NCBI GenBank assembly: GCA_934426285.1
Contig: CAKRYE010000053.1
Coordinates: 1 to 12,778 of the forward strand
Source: an uncultured Blautia sp.
GTDB lineage: Bacteria; Bacillota; Clostridia; Lachnospirales; Lachnospiraceae
Length of the DNA stretch: 12,778 nt
Direction of reading: 5' to 3'
This document shows positions 4,757 to 10,956 of the stretch, piece by piece. Position numbers and translations under genes: made by a program. Below the pieces are notes generated by a model, which was not told the DNA's origin, ran no database searches, and saw nothing but the letters and a program-made list of their open reading frames with translations. Within the stretch, counting starts at the first letter, position 1. Every line of letters starts with the position of its first letter.

Positions 4757-6151
4757 ATGGAAAAAAGAGTACAGGATTATTCAAAAGAAATTTTGAAGAT
4801 TATCCGCAGCAACACATCTCCGGCTGTTATGGCAGCCAGACTGCAGGATTATCATGAGAATGACCTGGCTGATGTATTGCCGGTTCTGACTGTACAGGAA
4901 CGATACAAGCTGTACCGTATTCTGGACACAGATATGCTTTCTGATATTTTTGAATATACAGATGAGGAGAATGCAGCAGAGTATCTGAATGAAATGGATG
5001 TAAAAAAAGCAGCAGCCATTTTATCCAGAATGGAGACAGATGCTCTTGCAGATGTATTAAATAAAGTTGAAAAAACAAAGAAAAAAATACTGATCGATCT
5101 GCTTGAACCTGAGGTTCGACGTGATGTGGAGATGATCGCATCCTTTGATGAGGATGAGATCGGAAGCCGCATGACAACAAATTATATTGTGATCACAGAT
5201 AAACTGACAGTTAAGCAGGCAATGAGCAGTCTGATCGAACAGGCTGCAAAAAATGACAATATCTCCACTATTTTCGTAGTAACAGAGCAGCAGAAATTTT
5301 ACGGAGCAATTAATCTGAAAGAGTTGATCATTGCCAGACGGGATGATCTGCTTGAGAATCTGGTGGTGACTTCCTATCCATATGTATATGCGGAAGAGAA
5401 TATTGATGACTGTATCGAAGAACTGAAAGATTATTCTGAGGATTCCATTCCGGTTCTTGACAACGATAATCAGCTTCTGGGTGTTATCACATCTGCCAGT
5501 ATCATTGACCTGGTTGATGATGAGATGGGTGATGACTATGCGAAGCTGGCCGGTCTGACAGCAGAAGAGGATTTAAAGGAGCCACTGAAAGAAAGTATGA
5601 AAAAACGTCTACCCTGGCTGATTATTCTTCTGGGACTTGGAATGGTAGTTTCCTCGGTAGTAGGAATTTTTGAGAAGGTGGTGACTGCACTTCCGATCAT
5701 TATGTGTTTCCAGTCCCTGATCCTTGATATGGCAGGTAATGTGGGTACCCAGTCTCTGGCTGTGACGATTCGTGTGCTGATGGATGAATCTCTGACAGGT
5801 AAGCAGAAACTGGAACTTGTATGGAAAGAAATGAGAATTGGTCTGTGTAATGGTGGACTTCTTGGAATTCTGTCTTTTGCGTTGATCGGATTGTATATTT
5901 ATCTGTTTAAGGGAAAAACACTTTTGTTTTCCTATGCAGTATCCGGATGTATCGGTGTGGCACTGTTGTTGGCAATGCTGATCTCCAGTGCAGTAGGCAC
6001 CTGTATTCCATTGTTCTTTAAGAAGATCAATATTGACCCGGCAGTAGCATCAGGTCCGCTGATCACAACAGTGAATGACCTTGTTGCAGTAATTACCTAT
6101 TATGGCCTGAGCTGGCTGTTCTTATTAAAAATGCTGAATCTTGCAGGCTGA
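4757..6151 (+). CDS. mgtE: Magnesium transporter MgtE
   Basis: A membrane Mg2+ channel/transporter with cytoplasmic Mg2+-sensing domains; 464 residues from the ATG at 4757, which has GGAGG at 4744-4748. The open frame continues to 4631, but that part lacks a ribosome site and family similarity. The parts are in order: an all-helical MgtE N domain at about 15-130 (with 'LADVL', 'ILSRMETDALADVL'), two CBS domains at about 140-265 ('NISTIFVVTEQQKFYGAINLKEL' and 'SIPVLDNDNQLLGVIT'), a linking acidic helix, and five TM helices at about 283-464. Pore-domain signatures are visible as 'LDMAGNVGTQS' and 'DPAVASGPLITT'. D441 in the last helix aligns by eye with the conserved pore aspartate of the Thermus protein. 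Expression is probably controlled through its long leader; gating is by the N and CBS domains. Confidence 0.93.
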   Translation: MEKRVQDYSKEILKIIRSNTSPAVMAARLQDYHENDLADVLPVLTVQERYKLYRILDTDMLSDIFEYTDEENAAEYLNEMDVKKAAAILSRMETDALADVLNKVEKTKKKILIDLLEPEVRRDVEMIASFDEDEIGSRMTTNYIVITDKLTVKQAMSSLIEQAAKNDNISTIFVVTEQQKFYGAINLKELIIARRDDLLENLVVTSYPYVYAEENIDDCIEELKDYSEDSIPVLDNDNQLLGVITSASIIDLVDDEMGDDYAKLAGLTAEEDLKEPLKESMKKRLPWLIILLGLGMVVSSVVGIFEKVVTALPIIMCFQSLILDMAGNVGTQSLAVTIRVLMDESLTGKQKLELVWKEMRIGLCNGGLLGILSFALIGLYIYLFKGKTLLFSYAVSGCIGVALLLAMLISSAVGTCIPLFFKKINIDPAVASGPLITTVNDLVAVITYYGLSWLFLLKMLNLAG

Positions 6152-6163
6152 ATTTCAGATGAT

Positions 6164-6211
6164 AAAAACAGGTCCTGTATCTTTGATTATAAGATATTGG
6201 ACCTGTTTTTT
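6164..6211. terminator. Strong intrinsic terminator after mgtE
   Basis: AAAAACAGGTCC (6164-6175) pairs with GGACCTGTTTTT (6199-6210), with an inner TATCTT/AAGATA helix (6178-6183 and 6191-6196) and a T-run. The A-run on the left makes it potentially bidirectional. It lies 13 bases after the mgtE stop. Confidence 0.9.
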
Positions 6212-6366
6212 GGCTGAATTTGGGCAAAATATCCCACAAATTGTGACGCACATCTTGCAGAAAGCCTTTTTCAGACACGCTCTAGAGGATTACTATAAAT
6301 TATGAAAAATACAATGTCTGATATTTGCAATCTGGAATAAATTTTGTGAAATAAGGAAAATAGCAG

Positions 6367-6396
6367 TTGACATTATTCAGGGGATATGCAAATAAT
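6367..6396 (+). promoter_or_regulatory. Candidate promoter of the riboswitch/GGDEF unit
   Basis: A perfect TTGACA (6367-6372), 18 bases, then AATAAT (6391-6396; 5/6). Predicted start near 6403, about 155 bases before the aptamer. AT-rich hexamers closer to the aptamer (TATAAT at 6512 and 6523) lack a spaced -35. From 6212 to 6366 I see no gene or structure. Confidence 0.5.
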
Positions 6397-6429
6397 ATAT
6401 TGCAATTAGTGTTTACAAAGCGTATAAAC

Positions 6430-6456
6430 GTTACTGAGAACGGAGGAAACAGTAAC
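6430..6456 (+). other. 7-bp hairpin with a free GGAGG in its loop
   Basis: GTTACTG (6430-6436) and CAGTAAC (6450-6456) pair perfectly; the 13-base loop carries GGAGG (6442-6446). No start codon follows at a usable distance, so it is not a ribosome site for any frame I can see. Its role in the leader is unknown. Confidence 0.35.
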
Positions 6457-6559
6457 AAATAAACAGCGGTGCAGGAAATATTAGCGGTAAACAGTAATAA
6501 GAAATTGAAAATATAATATATATATAATGTATCTGTGAATAAAACCAGTGTGCCGACAA

Positions 6560-6655
6560 CTGTATAATTTAACAGATACTATCGGCAAAACAGTCGAAAG
6601 GCTGCGGCGCAAAACTAAAGGGCCTGTAAAATGGCAGCCAGTTGCATTTATACAG
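6560..6655 (+). ncRNA. Cyclic di-GMP-I (GEMM-I) riboswitch aptamer
   Basis: The conserved GEMM-I segments occur in order: GGCAAA (6584-6589), a GAAA tetraloop hairpin (AGTCGAAAGGCT, 6592-6603), CGCAAA (6608-6613), the receptor-side GGGCCT (6620-6625) and ATGGCAGCCAGTTGC (6631-6645). A closing P1 helix can form between CTGTATAA (6560-6567) and TTATACAG (6648-6655). By my alignment to Vc2, the specificity guanine (G20 position, base 6585), the stacking adenine (A47 position, 6612) and the pairing cytosine (C92 position, 6645) are all kept. This points to c-di-GMP rather than cGAMP. It leads a diguanylate cyclase gene and is followed at once by an intrinsic terminator. Numbering is from memory. 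Confidence 0.85.
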
Positions 6656-6701
6656 AGAGTAATGTCTTGTTGTATTGTAGCGGGCATTATTCTCTTTTTT
6701 T
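6654..6701 (+). terminator. Riboswitch expression-platform terminator
   Basis: AGAGAGTAATG (6654-6664) pairs with CATTATTCTCT (6685-6695), 11 bp with one G-U, followed by seven T residues (6695-6701). Its left arm shares bases 6654-6655 with the proposed P1 of the aptamer, so ligand binding can influence whether it forms. Whether ligand turns the unit on or off cannot be decided by eye. Confidence 0.8.
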
Positions 6702-6774
6702 AACCGAATCAAGTAAGTCCCCTTCTTCAATTGAGAAAAGCAATAAGCAGTTATTCGGTTATGAGCAAGTAGCG

Positions 6775-6797
6775 AAGCGGATTGCGAATATCCGCTT
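6775..6797 (+). other. 8-bp hairpin just before the GGDEF start
   Basis: AAGCGGAT (6775-6782) and ATCCGCTT (6790-6797) pair perfectly around a 7-base loop. It ends about 20 bases before the ATG at 6819, close enough to affect ribosome loading. Otherwise the stretch 6702-6818 holds no gene that I can support. Confidence 0.4.
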
Positions 6798-6818
6798 GAA
6801 AGAAAGGTTGAGAATATC

Positions 6819-8567
6819 ATGTCAGAGCATAGGTGTATGCTTAACAAAATGAATAAGATTGAAATATATGTCGCAAATGAAGATACGGATATTAATCCTT
6901 CAGTTCAGGAAGCTATTGAATATGTACTGAAACAGAATGATCCGGTGGGAACAGTCGCCGGTTATTATGATGAGAAGCTGACAATCTGGAGTGTAAGTAA
7001 CTATTTTCTGCAGCTTTTGGGGTGGGATGACCTTGATGAATTTATGAAAGCATCAGATGGTTCTATGCTCAGTGTGGTCTGTAATGAGCAAAAGCATATA
7101 TTTTCACCGGAAAGACTTCGCGATTTACAGGGTTCTCGCATCTTGTATCTGACAGACAGTAAAGGTTTATCAATACCGGTAAGGATTATGAAGGCAGATG
7201 CCAGGGATAATAAAGGACGGTCAATATGGGTATTATCTGCCAGATCTGATCACTTTGCCCGGAATCAGGAAGCAAGGGAGGCTGCTTTTCACCGGGCTTT
7301 TACAGATATGAATCTGTGTGAATATTATGTGGATCTTCAGGAAAATACATTTGAATCTATGAAAGTAAAGGGTTCGCTTCAGGAAATTTTCAACAAAAGC
7401 CGGACATGGGATGAACTGATACAGATGTTTCTTGATAATTATGTCTGTCCTGAGAGTAAAGAAGCAGTTGCGCAGATTTACAGCCGGGAATATATTATGA
7501 AAGAACTCAGAAAAATCACAGGGGAACTCAGTCAGGAATGTAAAGCAGTGCTTGATGGAGAGCAGCGTATTATCCGGAATGTAGTGATGGAGGGAGATAC
7601 AGATGAGAACGGAGAAGTCAGACACGCCATGATTTTTCTTCGTGATGTAACGGACTCGAAAAATGCGGAAAAAGAACGCAGAGCGATGTTAAAGCAGAAC
7701 ATTGCCATGGATCAGTTTATTCAGGGAGTAACCAGGATTGTAGAGCGTTTTGCAGTTTGTGATCTGGACAGCGGGATATACGAATATTATGAGATGAACA
7801 ATGAGTCTTATTATAATCCTACAGGTGATTACAGGGAACTTCTTCAGCGTATGTCCGGAGAGTATGTGGTACTTACGGAAAAAATAAATACACAGATGGA
7901 TAATATTCTCTCACCGGAATATCTGAGAAAGGTTATTATGTCTGAGGATGATCTGTATACCTTTGAATATTGTACTCTTGACAGATCTTCTTATAAAGTA
8001 ATGTCAGTGATACCTGTGGAATGGAAAGGCAGTATACTGTCCAAAGTAATGTTGATCGCTCAGGATATCGGGCAGAAGCATGAACTTGAGAAGCTGGCAA
8101 ATACGGATGCACTGACCGGACTTTATAATGAGCGTTATCTTTCCGAAAGATTAAAAAGAAATGGAAAGCTGCATAAAAAATTTGCCATGTTTTATCTGGA
8201 TTTGGACAGGTTTAAACCGGTTAATGATACGTATGGACATGATATGGGAGACAAATTATTGAAGGAGGTTTCCCAGAGACTGCGTAAATGTATACGAAAT
8301 ACAGATTATGCTTTCCGGATCGGGGGAGATGAGTTTTCACTGATCATTGAGGAGGGCAATATAAATGATGAATTCTGTGAAATGATGGTCAGAAGAATAA
8401 AAAATGCAATTGACGCGCCCTTTGTGATAGAAGGACATATGCTGCATGTAGACACAAGCTGCGGCTATGCTATTTATCCGGAGCATAGCCCTGAGATTGG
8501 AGATATCCGCATTATGGCAGATCACAGAATGTACAGAGATAAAATTCAAAACAGAAAAAAGGGTTAA
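6819..8567 (+). CDS. Diguanylate cyclase (GGDEF) with PAS-like sensory region
   Basis: A 582-residue cytoplasmic protein with no membrane helix. The N-terminal ~415 residues look like two or three PAS-type sensory modules (for example 'GTVAGYYDEKLTIWSVSNYFLQLLGW' at about 43-68), though they are too diverged to name. The GGDEF domain starts near 'LANTDALTGLYNERYL' (about 427-442). It carries 'DLDRFKPVNDTYGHDMGD' (461-478) and an intact GGDEF active site at 502-506, so it should make c-di-GMP from two GTP. An inhibitory I-site RxxD (R493-D496) sits exactly five residues before it, implying product inhibition. No EAL domain is present. The ATG at 6819 has only a weak AAGG before it; ATG 6849 is an alternative start. 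It lies behind a c-di-GMP-I riboswitch, and its stop overlaps the next start. Confidence 0.9.
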   Translation: MSEHRCMLNKMNKIEIYVANEDTDINPSVQEAIEYVLKQNDPVGTVAGYYDEKLTIWSVSNYFLQLLGWDDLDEFMKASDGSMLSVVCNEQKHIFSPERLRDLQGSRILYLTDSKGLSIPVRIMKADARDNKGRSIWVLSARSDHFARNQEAREAAFHRAFTDMNLCEYYVDLQENTFESMKVKGSLQEIFNKSRTWDELIQMFLDNYVCPESKEAVAQIYSREYIMKELRKITGELSQECKAVLDGEQRIIRNVVMEGDTDENGEVRHAMIFLRDVTDSKNAEKERRAMLKQNIAMDQFIQGVTRIVERFAVCDLDSGIYEYYEMNNESYYNPTGDYRELLQRMSGEYVVLTEKINTQMDNILSPEYLRKVIMSEDDLYTFEYCTLDRSSYKVMSVIPVEWKGSILSKVMLIAQDIGQKHELEKLANTDALTGLYNERYLSERLKRNGKLHKKFAMFYLDLDRFKPVNDTYGHDMGDKLLKEVSQRLRKCIRNTDYAFRIGGDEFSLIIEEGNINDEFCEMMVRRIKNAIDAPFVIEGHMLHVDTSCGYAIYPEHSPEIGDIRIMADHRMYRDKIQNRKKG

Positions 8568-9511
8568 TGACAGATAAAAACAGAAAGAGAGACAAAATCT
8601 ATATGGATTTAAAACAATTACAGTATTTCGTAGTATGTGCGCAGACGGGTTCATTCAGTGATGCTGCGAAAAATCTGTATTCTACACAGCCCAGTGTCAG
8701 CAAGGTGATTAAGGGACTGGAAGATACGCTGGGAATGCAGCTTTTTGAACGGCTGCCAAGAGGAATCAGACTGACAGTACAGGGGCACAAGATTTATGAA
8801 TATGCGTCGAAAATTATAAATGAAGTAGATGTTCTGGAAAACATGGCATCCAGCGGAATGACAAAATGGATCCGGATATCTTTAAATCCCAGCTCCTGGT
8901 TTGCCAATCAGTTTGTAGACTTTTATAATGAAACCTATGAAAAAAAATATCATTTTCAGGTGACAACAGCAGGTGTACAAAGCGTAATGGAAAGAGTCCG
9001 GGATTATATGGATGATATTGGTTTTGTATATATCCTCAGTCAGCAGAAGGAAAATTTCCTGTATGAACTGTCAAAAAACAAAATGCATTTCGAACCCATC
9101 TATGAAACAGATGTAATGCTGTATCCGGGAGGACTGACAGAGCTTTACAATTCCGGCAAAGAGAGAGCAAAACTGGAAGACCTGGAAGGAATCCGTTTTA
9201 TACAGAATTATCAGGATGAATTTTTTGACATCGGTGCTGTAAAAGAAGATGCATTCCAATGGAAGGACATTGACATTTCCGTGCTGACCAACAGTGATTA
9301 TATTATGGAAAAAATGCTGAAGAACAGCAAGGTGGCAAATATAAGCGGAAGTTACCTGTCAGAAAACAAAGAAGGCACTACACCGGGAATTCCTCTGGAT
9401 CTTGGAGACAGTAAAGTGATTTTTGGATTTATACTCCACAAAGGAGAAGAGATGGATGAGAGTGTGGCAGAGCTTGTAGAATTTTTAAAGAGCAGATTGC
9501 CGAAGCATTAG
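8567..9511 (+). CDS. LysR-family transcriptional regulator
   Basis: A 314-residue protein. The N-terminal winged helix-turn-helix begins at 'MDLKQLQYFVVCAQTGSF' and contains 'DAAKNLYSTQPSVSKVI' and 'FERLPRGIRLTVQG', the LysR signature. The rest (about 105-310) is the periplasmic-binding-like effector domain, here diverged. The ATG at 8567 shares a base with the stop of the GGDEF gene (TAATG), which allows translational coupling. The family-like start is M13 (ATG 8603), so the first 12 residues (rich in K and R) may not be translated. Co-transcription places it under the c-di-GMP riboswitch, which is unusual for a LysR regulator. Its targets and ligand are unknown; the downstream TA locus and ABC operon are candidates only by position. 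Confidence 0.88.
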   Translation: MTDKNRKRDKIYMDLKQLQYFVVCAQTGSFSDAAKNLYSTQPSVSKVIKGLEDTLGMQLFERLPRGIRLTVQGHKIYEYASKIINEVDVLENMASSGMTKWIRISLNPSSWFANQFVDFYNETYEKKYHFQVTTAGVQSVMERVRDYMDDIGFVYILSQQKENFLYELSKNKMHFEPIYETDVMLYPGGLTELYNSGKERAKLEDLEGIRFIQNYQDEFFDIGAVKEDAFQWKDIDISVLTNSDYIMEKMLKNSKVANISGSYLSENKEGTTPGIPLDLGDSKVIFGFILHKGEEMDESVAELVEFLKSRLPKH

Positions 9512-9523
9512 TAAAAATTGCAG

Positions 9524-9552
9524 TTGACTTTTTAGCTCATTTTGCATATACT
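9524..9552 (+). promoter_or_regulatory. Promoter of the antitoxin RNA
   Basis: TTGACT (9524-9529), 17 bases, TATACT (9547-9552): both hexamers 5/6 with ideal spacing. It lies 12 bases after the LysR stop and leads to no coding frame, only to the small RNA ended at 9596-9629. Confidence 0.8.
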
Positions 9553-9558
9553 AAAAGT

Positions 9559-9632
9559 AGCTAAGAAATGAAGTGAAATTTCCATGAAGCGAAATGAAAG
9601 CCCTCAGAGTTGCCGCTCTGAGGGCTTTCTTG
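9559..9632 (+). ncRNA. Type I antitoxin RNA (par RNA II-like)
   Basis: About 75 nt from the predicted start to the terminator. Its 5' part (9563-9589) repeats, with small gaps, the segment 9734-9764 on the same strand, which is the complement of the toxin start codon and first nine codons. The RNA can therefore pair in trans with the toxin mRNA at AAGAAATGAAGT (12 identical bases), TTTC and CATGAA (start codon), and again along the terminator stem. Size, convergent layout and two-site pairing match RNA II of the Enterococcus par locus (about 65 nt). Expression is inferred from the strong promoter and terminator; no transcript data were available. Confidence 0.72.
9596..9629. terminator. Shared bidirectional terminator of the TA locus
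   Basis: GAAAGCCCTCAGAG (9596-9609) and CTCTGAGGGCTTTC (9616-9629), a perfect 14-bp stem with a 6-base loop and short T-runs on both strands. It ends the antitoxin RNA and any read-through from the LysR unit on the plus strand, and the toxin mRNA on the minus strand. Confidence 0.9.
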
Positions 9633-9670
9633 CTCGTTACGGTGAGCTGTTCCGTTTAGACTGTTGCTGT

Positions 9671-9760
9671 CTAATGTCTGCTGTCCAGCCATTTGCATAT
9701 GTAGTAGCTAACTACGCCTGCTATGACAGAGACAAGAAATGAAGTAAAAATTTCTTCCAT
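9671..9760 (-). CDS. Fst-like type I membrane toxin, 29 residues
   Basis: A small single-helix membrane peptide: MEEIFTSF at the N-terminus, a hydrophobic core (LVSVIAGVVS) and the tail YYICKWLDSRH. The glycine at 15 followed nine residues later by W-L-D-x-R matches the spacing in Fst toxins (G...VLDEE in pAD1 Fst; W-L-x-x-R in chromosomal members). Such peptides damage the membrane when over-made. The ATG (9760) is preceded by AAGGAGGTGA (9775-9766), a full-length match to the 16S anti-Shine-Dalgarno. Its predicted mRNA, about 200 nt, runs from 9795 to the terminator, near the par RNA I length (about 210 nt). The gene is too short for ordinary gene callers. Toxicity is not shown by sequence. 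It could also be annotated as a holin-like toxin. Confidence 0.82.
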   Translation of the reverse strand: MEEIFTSFLVSVIAGVVSYYICKWLDSRH

Positions 9761-9764
9761 GAAA

Positions 9765-9787
9765 CTCACCTCCTTCCTGCTGGAGGT
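9765..9787 (-). promoter_or_regulatory. Toxin Shine-Dalgarno with two sequestering partners
   Basis: In the toxin mRNA, ACCTCC (9787-9782) can pair with GGAGGT of the ribosome site (9773-9768), an 8-base-loop stem that hides it. The same site, as GGTGAG (9770-9765), is also complementary to CTCACC in the 3' UTR (9646-9641), extendable by a G-U and an A-U pair. Both would keep the message silent until it is opened or processed, as known for Fst RNA I (5' stem) and for Hok- and BsrG-type messages (5'-3' contacts). Confidence 0.65.
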
Positions 9788-9801
9788 TCGACAGCTCTTA
9801 T

Positions 9802-9810
9802 AGTATAACA
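9802..9810 (-). promoter_or_regulatory. Extended -10 promoter of the toxin gene
   Basis: On the minus strand, TG (9810-9809), one base, TATACT (9807-9802). There is no recognisable -35 at 16-18 bases, so it relies on the extended -10. Predicted start near 9795, giving a leader of about 35 bases. Confidence 0.6.
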
Positions 9811-9901
9811 TAGTTTAGGATAAAGGGGATAGCTGTTTTAAATTATTGCTGATATTTCAAAAACACCTATTCCAAAAATAAAGATACATATTCAAATTAA
9901 G

Positions 9902-9941
9902 AATAGCTCATAACCCCCAGGGTGGGTTGTGGGCTATTTTT
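9902..9941 (+). terminator. Orphan intrinsic terminator upstream of the ABC operon
   Basis: AATAGCTCATAACCC (9902-9916) pairs with GGGTTGTGGGCTATT (9924-9938), 15 bp with two G-U pairs and a 7-base loop, then a T-run. No gene lies directly upstream on this strand; the stretch 9811-9901 shows no coding frame or clear promoter. It either insulates the ABC operon or attenuates a longer leader. Confidence 0.8.
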
Positions 9942-9953
9942 GCTTTTGTTAAA

Positions 9954-9981
9954 CTGAATGGTGGCTAATTAGGAGTATAAT
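9954..9981 (+). promoter_or_regulatory. Candidate promoter of the ABC importer operon
   Basis: A perfect TATAAT at 9976-9981 with CTGAAT (9954-9959; 3/6) 16 bases upstream. It would start near 9988, giving a leader of about 25 bases with GGAG (10000-10003) before the ATG at 10012. The weak -35 suggests an activator or low basal expression. Confidence 0.45.
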
Positions 9982-10011
9982 TCCGGAAAATTATAAAATG
10001 GAGATAATCAA

Positions 10012-10956
10012 ATGAGAAAATATGCATTCGGACGACTGCTTCAGCTGATTCCCATTTTGTTTGCGATTACTTTTCTATCTTATGGCATGATGCGGATTGC
10101 CGGGAGCGATGTGGTAACACAAAAAATGGAAAATACAGGACAGATTGTATCAGAAGATAGGTTAAATGCAGCCAGAGAACAGCTGGGGCTGGATAAACCA
10201 TTTCTGACCCAGTATTTTGTGTGGCTTGGGAAACTGCTTCATGGAGATATGGGAAACAGCTATGTATCCAGTCTCCCGGTTTTTGATACGTTCATATCAA
10301 AGCTTCCGGCAACCCTGCTTCTTACAGTGACATCTATTTTGCTGACCATCATCATATCAATCCCTCTGGGAATTCTGGCAGCAGTGAAACAGAATACGAT
10401 TATGGATTATCTGATTCGTTTATGCAGCTTTATAGGAAACAGTCTTCCTAATTTTTTTGTATCATTGCTGTTGATGTATTTTCTTGCTATCAGGCTGAGG
10501 ATTTTTCCAGTTATATCCAAAGATGTAAGCTTAAAGAGTGTGGCAATGCCGGCGATCACTCTGGCAATTGCCATGTCAGCCAAGTATCTGCGACAGGTCC
10601 GTGCAACTGTGTTGGATGAATTAAGCAAAGACTATGTGGCAGGAGCGAAAGCAAGAGGAGTAAAGTTTTCTGTCACTCTTTGGAAAAGTATTATGAAGGC
10701 TTCGCTGGTAACTATCATTACCTTGCTGATGCTGTCAGTGGGAAATCTGCTGGGAGGAACTGCGATCGTAGAATCCATCTTTATGTGGGATGGAGTCGGA
10801 AAGATGGCAGTAGATGCCATCTCCATGCGTGATTATCCTATTATTCAGGCATATGTTATGTGGATGGCAATCATCTATGTTGTGGTAAATCTGCTTACAG
10901 ACCTGTCATACCGGTTCCTGGATCCGAGAATCCGTCTGGGAGGTGTGAAACAATGA
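10012..10956 (+). CDS. ABC peptide/nickel importer, permease B (DppB/NikB type)
   Basis: A 314-residue inner permease of the oligopeptide/dipeptide/nickel family. The N-terminal helix (about 9-29) is followed by the usual extracytoplasmic segment with 'AAREQLGLDKPFLTQYFVWLGKLLHGDMGNS', typical of DppB/OppB. Five more helices run from about 98 to 305. The ATPase-coupling EAA-like loop is visible as 'AGAKARGVKFSVTLWKSIMKASL' (about 207-229), and 'GGTAIVESIFMWDGVGKMAVDAI' follows. Length and layout are normal and complete. The stop overlaps the next start by ATGA. The family imports peptides or, in the Nik branch, Ni2+; sequence alone does not decide. Confidence 0.9.
   Translation: MRKYAFGRLLQLIPILFAITFLSYGMMRIAGSDVVTQKMENTGQIVSEDRLNAAREQLGLDKPFLTQYFVWLGKLLHGDMGNSYVSSLPVFDTFISKLPATLLLTVTSILLTIIISIPLGILAAVKQNTIMDYLIRLCSFIGNSLPNFFVSLLLMYFLAIRLRIFPVISKDVSLKSVAMPAITLAIAMSAKYLRQVRATVLDELSKDYVAGAKARGVKFSVTLWKSIMKASLVTIITLLMLSVGNLLGGTAIVESIFMWDGVGKMAVDAISMRDYPIIQAYVMWMAIIYVVVNLLTDLSYRFLDPRIRLGGVKQ

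Larger units (their letters stand above)
9563..9764 (+). repeat. Imperfect direct repeat pairing antitoxin RNA with toxin start
   Basis: Copy one is 9563-9589, copy two 9734-9764. They share AAGAAATGAAGT exactly, then AAA, TTTC and CATGAA with two short gaps. Copy two overlies codons 1-9 of the toxin in antisense, including its ATG. The repeat differs from that of the locus at 2399-2588, so each antitoxin should be largely specific to its own toxin. Confidence 0.75.

Noticed and set aside
6421..6440. CcpA cre-like site (TATAAACGTTAC)
   Set aside because: The outer TG/CA positions of the cre consensus are missing; the bases are better explained by the hairpin at 6430-6456.
6631..6852. 73-codon plus-strand frame across the riboswitch and terminator
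   Set aside because: It starts inside the aptamer, reads through the terminator stem and T-run, and overlaps the GGDEF gene start; the RNA reading explains the region.
10860..10952. 31-residue N-terminal extension of the second permease
   Set aside because: It lies wholly inside the first permease gene; the ATGA junction at 10953 with GGAGGTG is the expected start.
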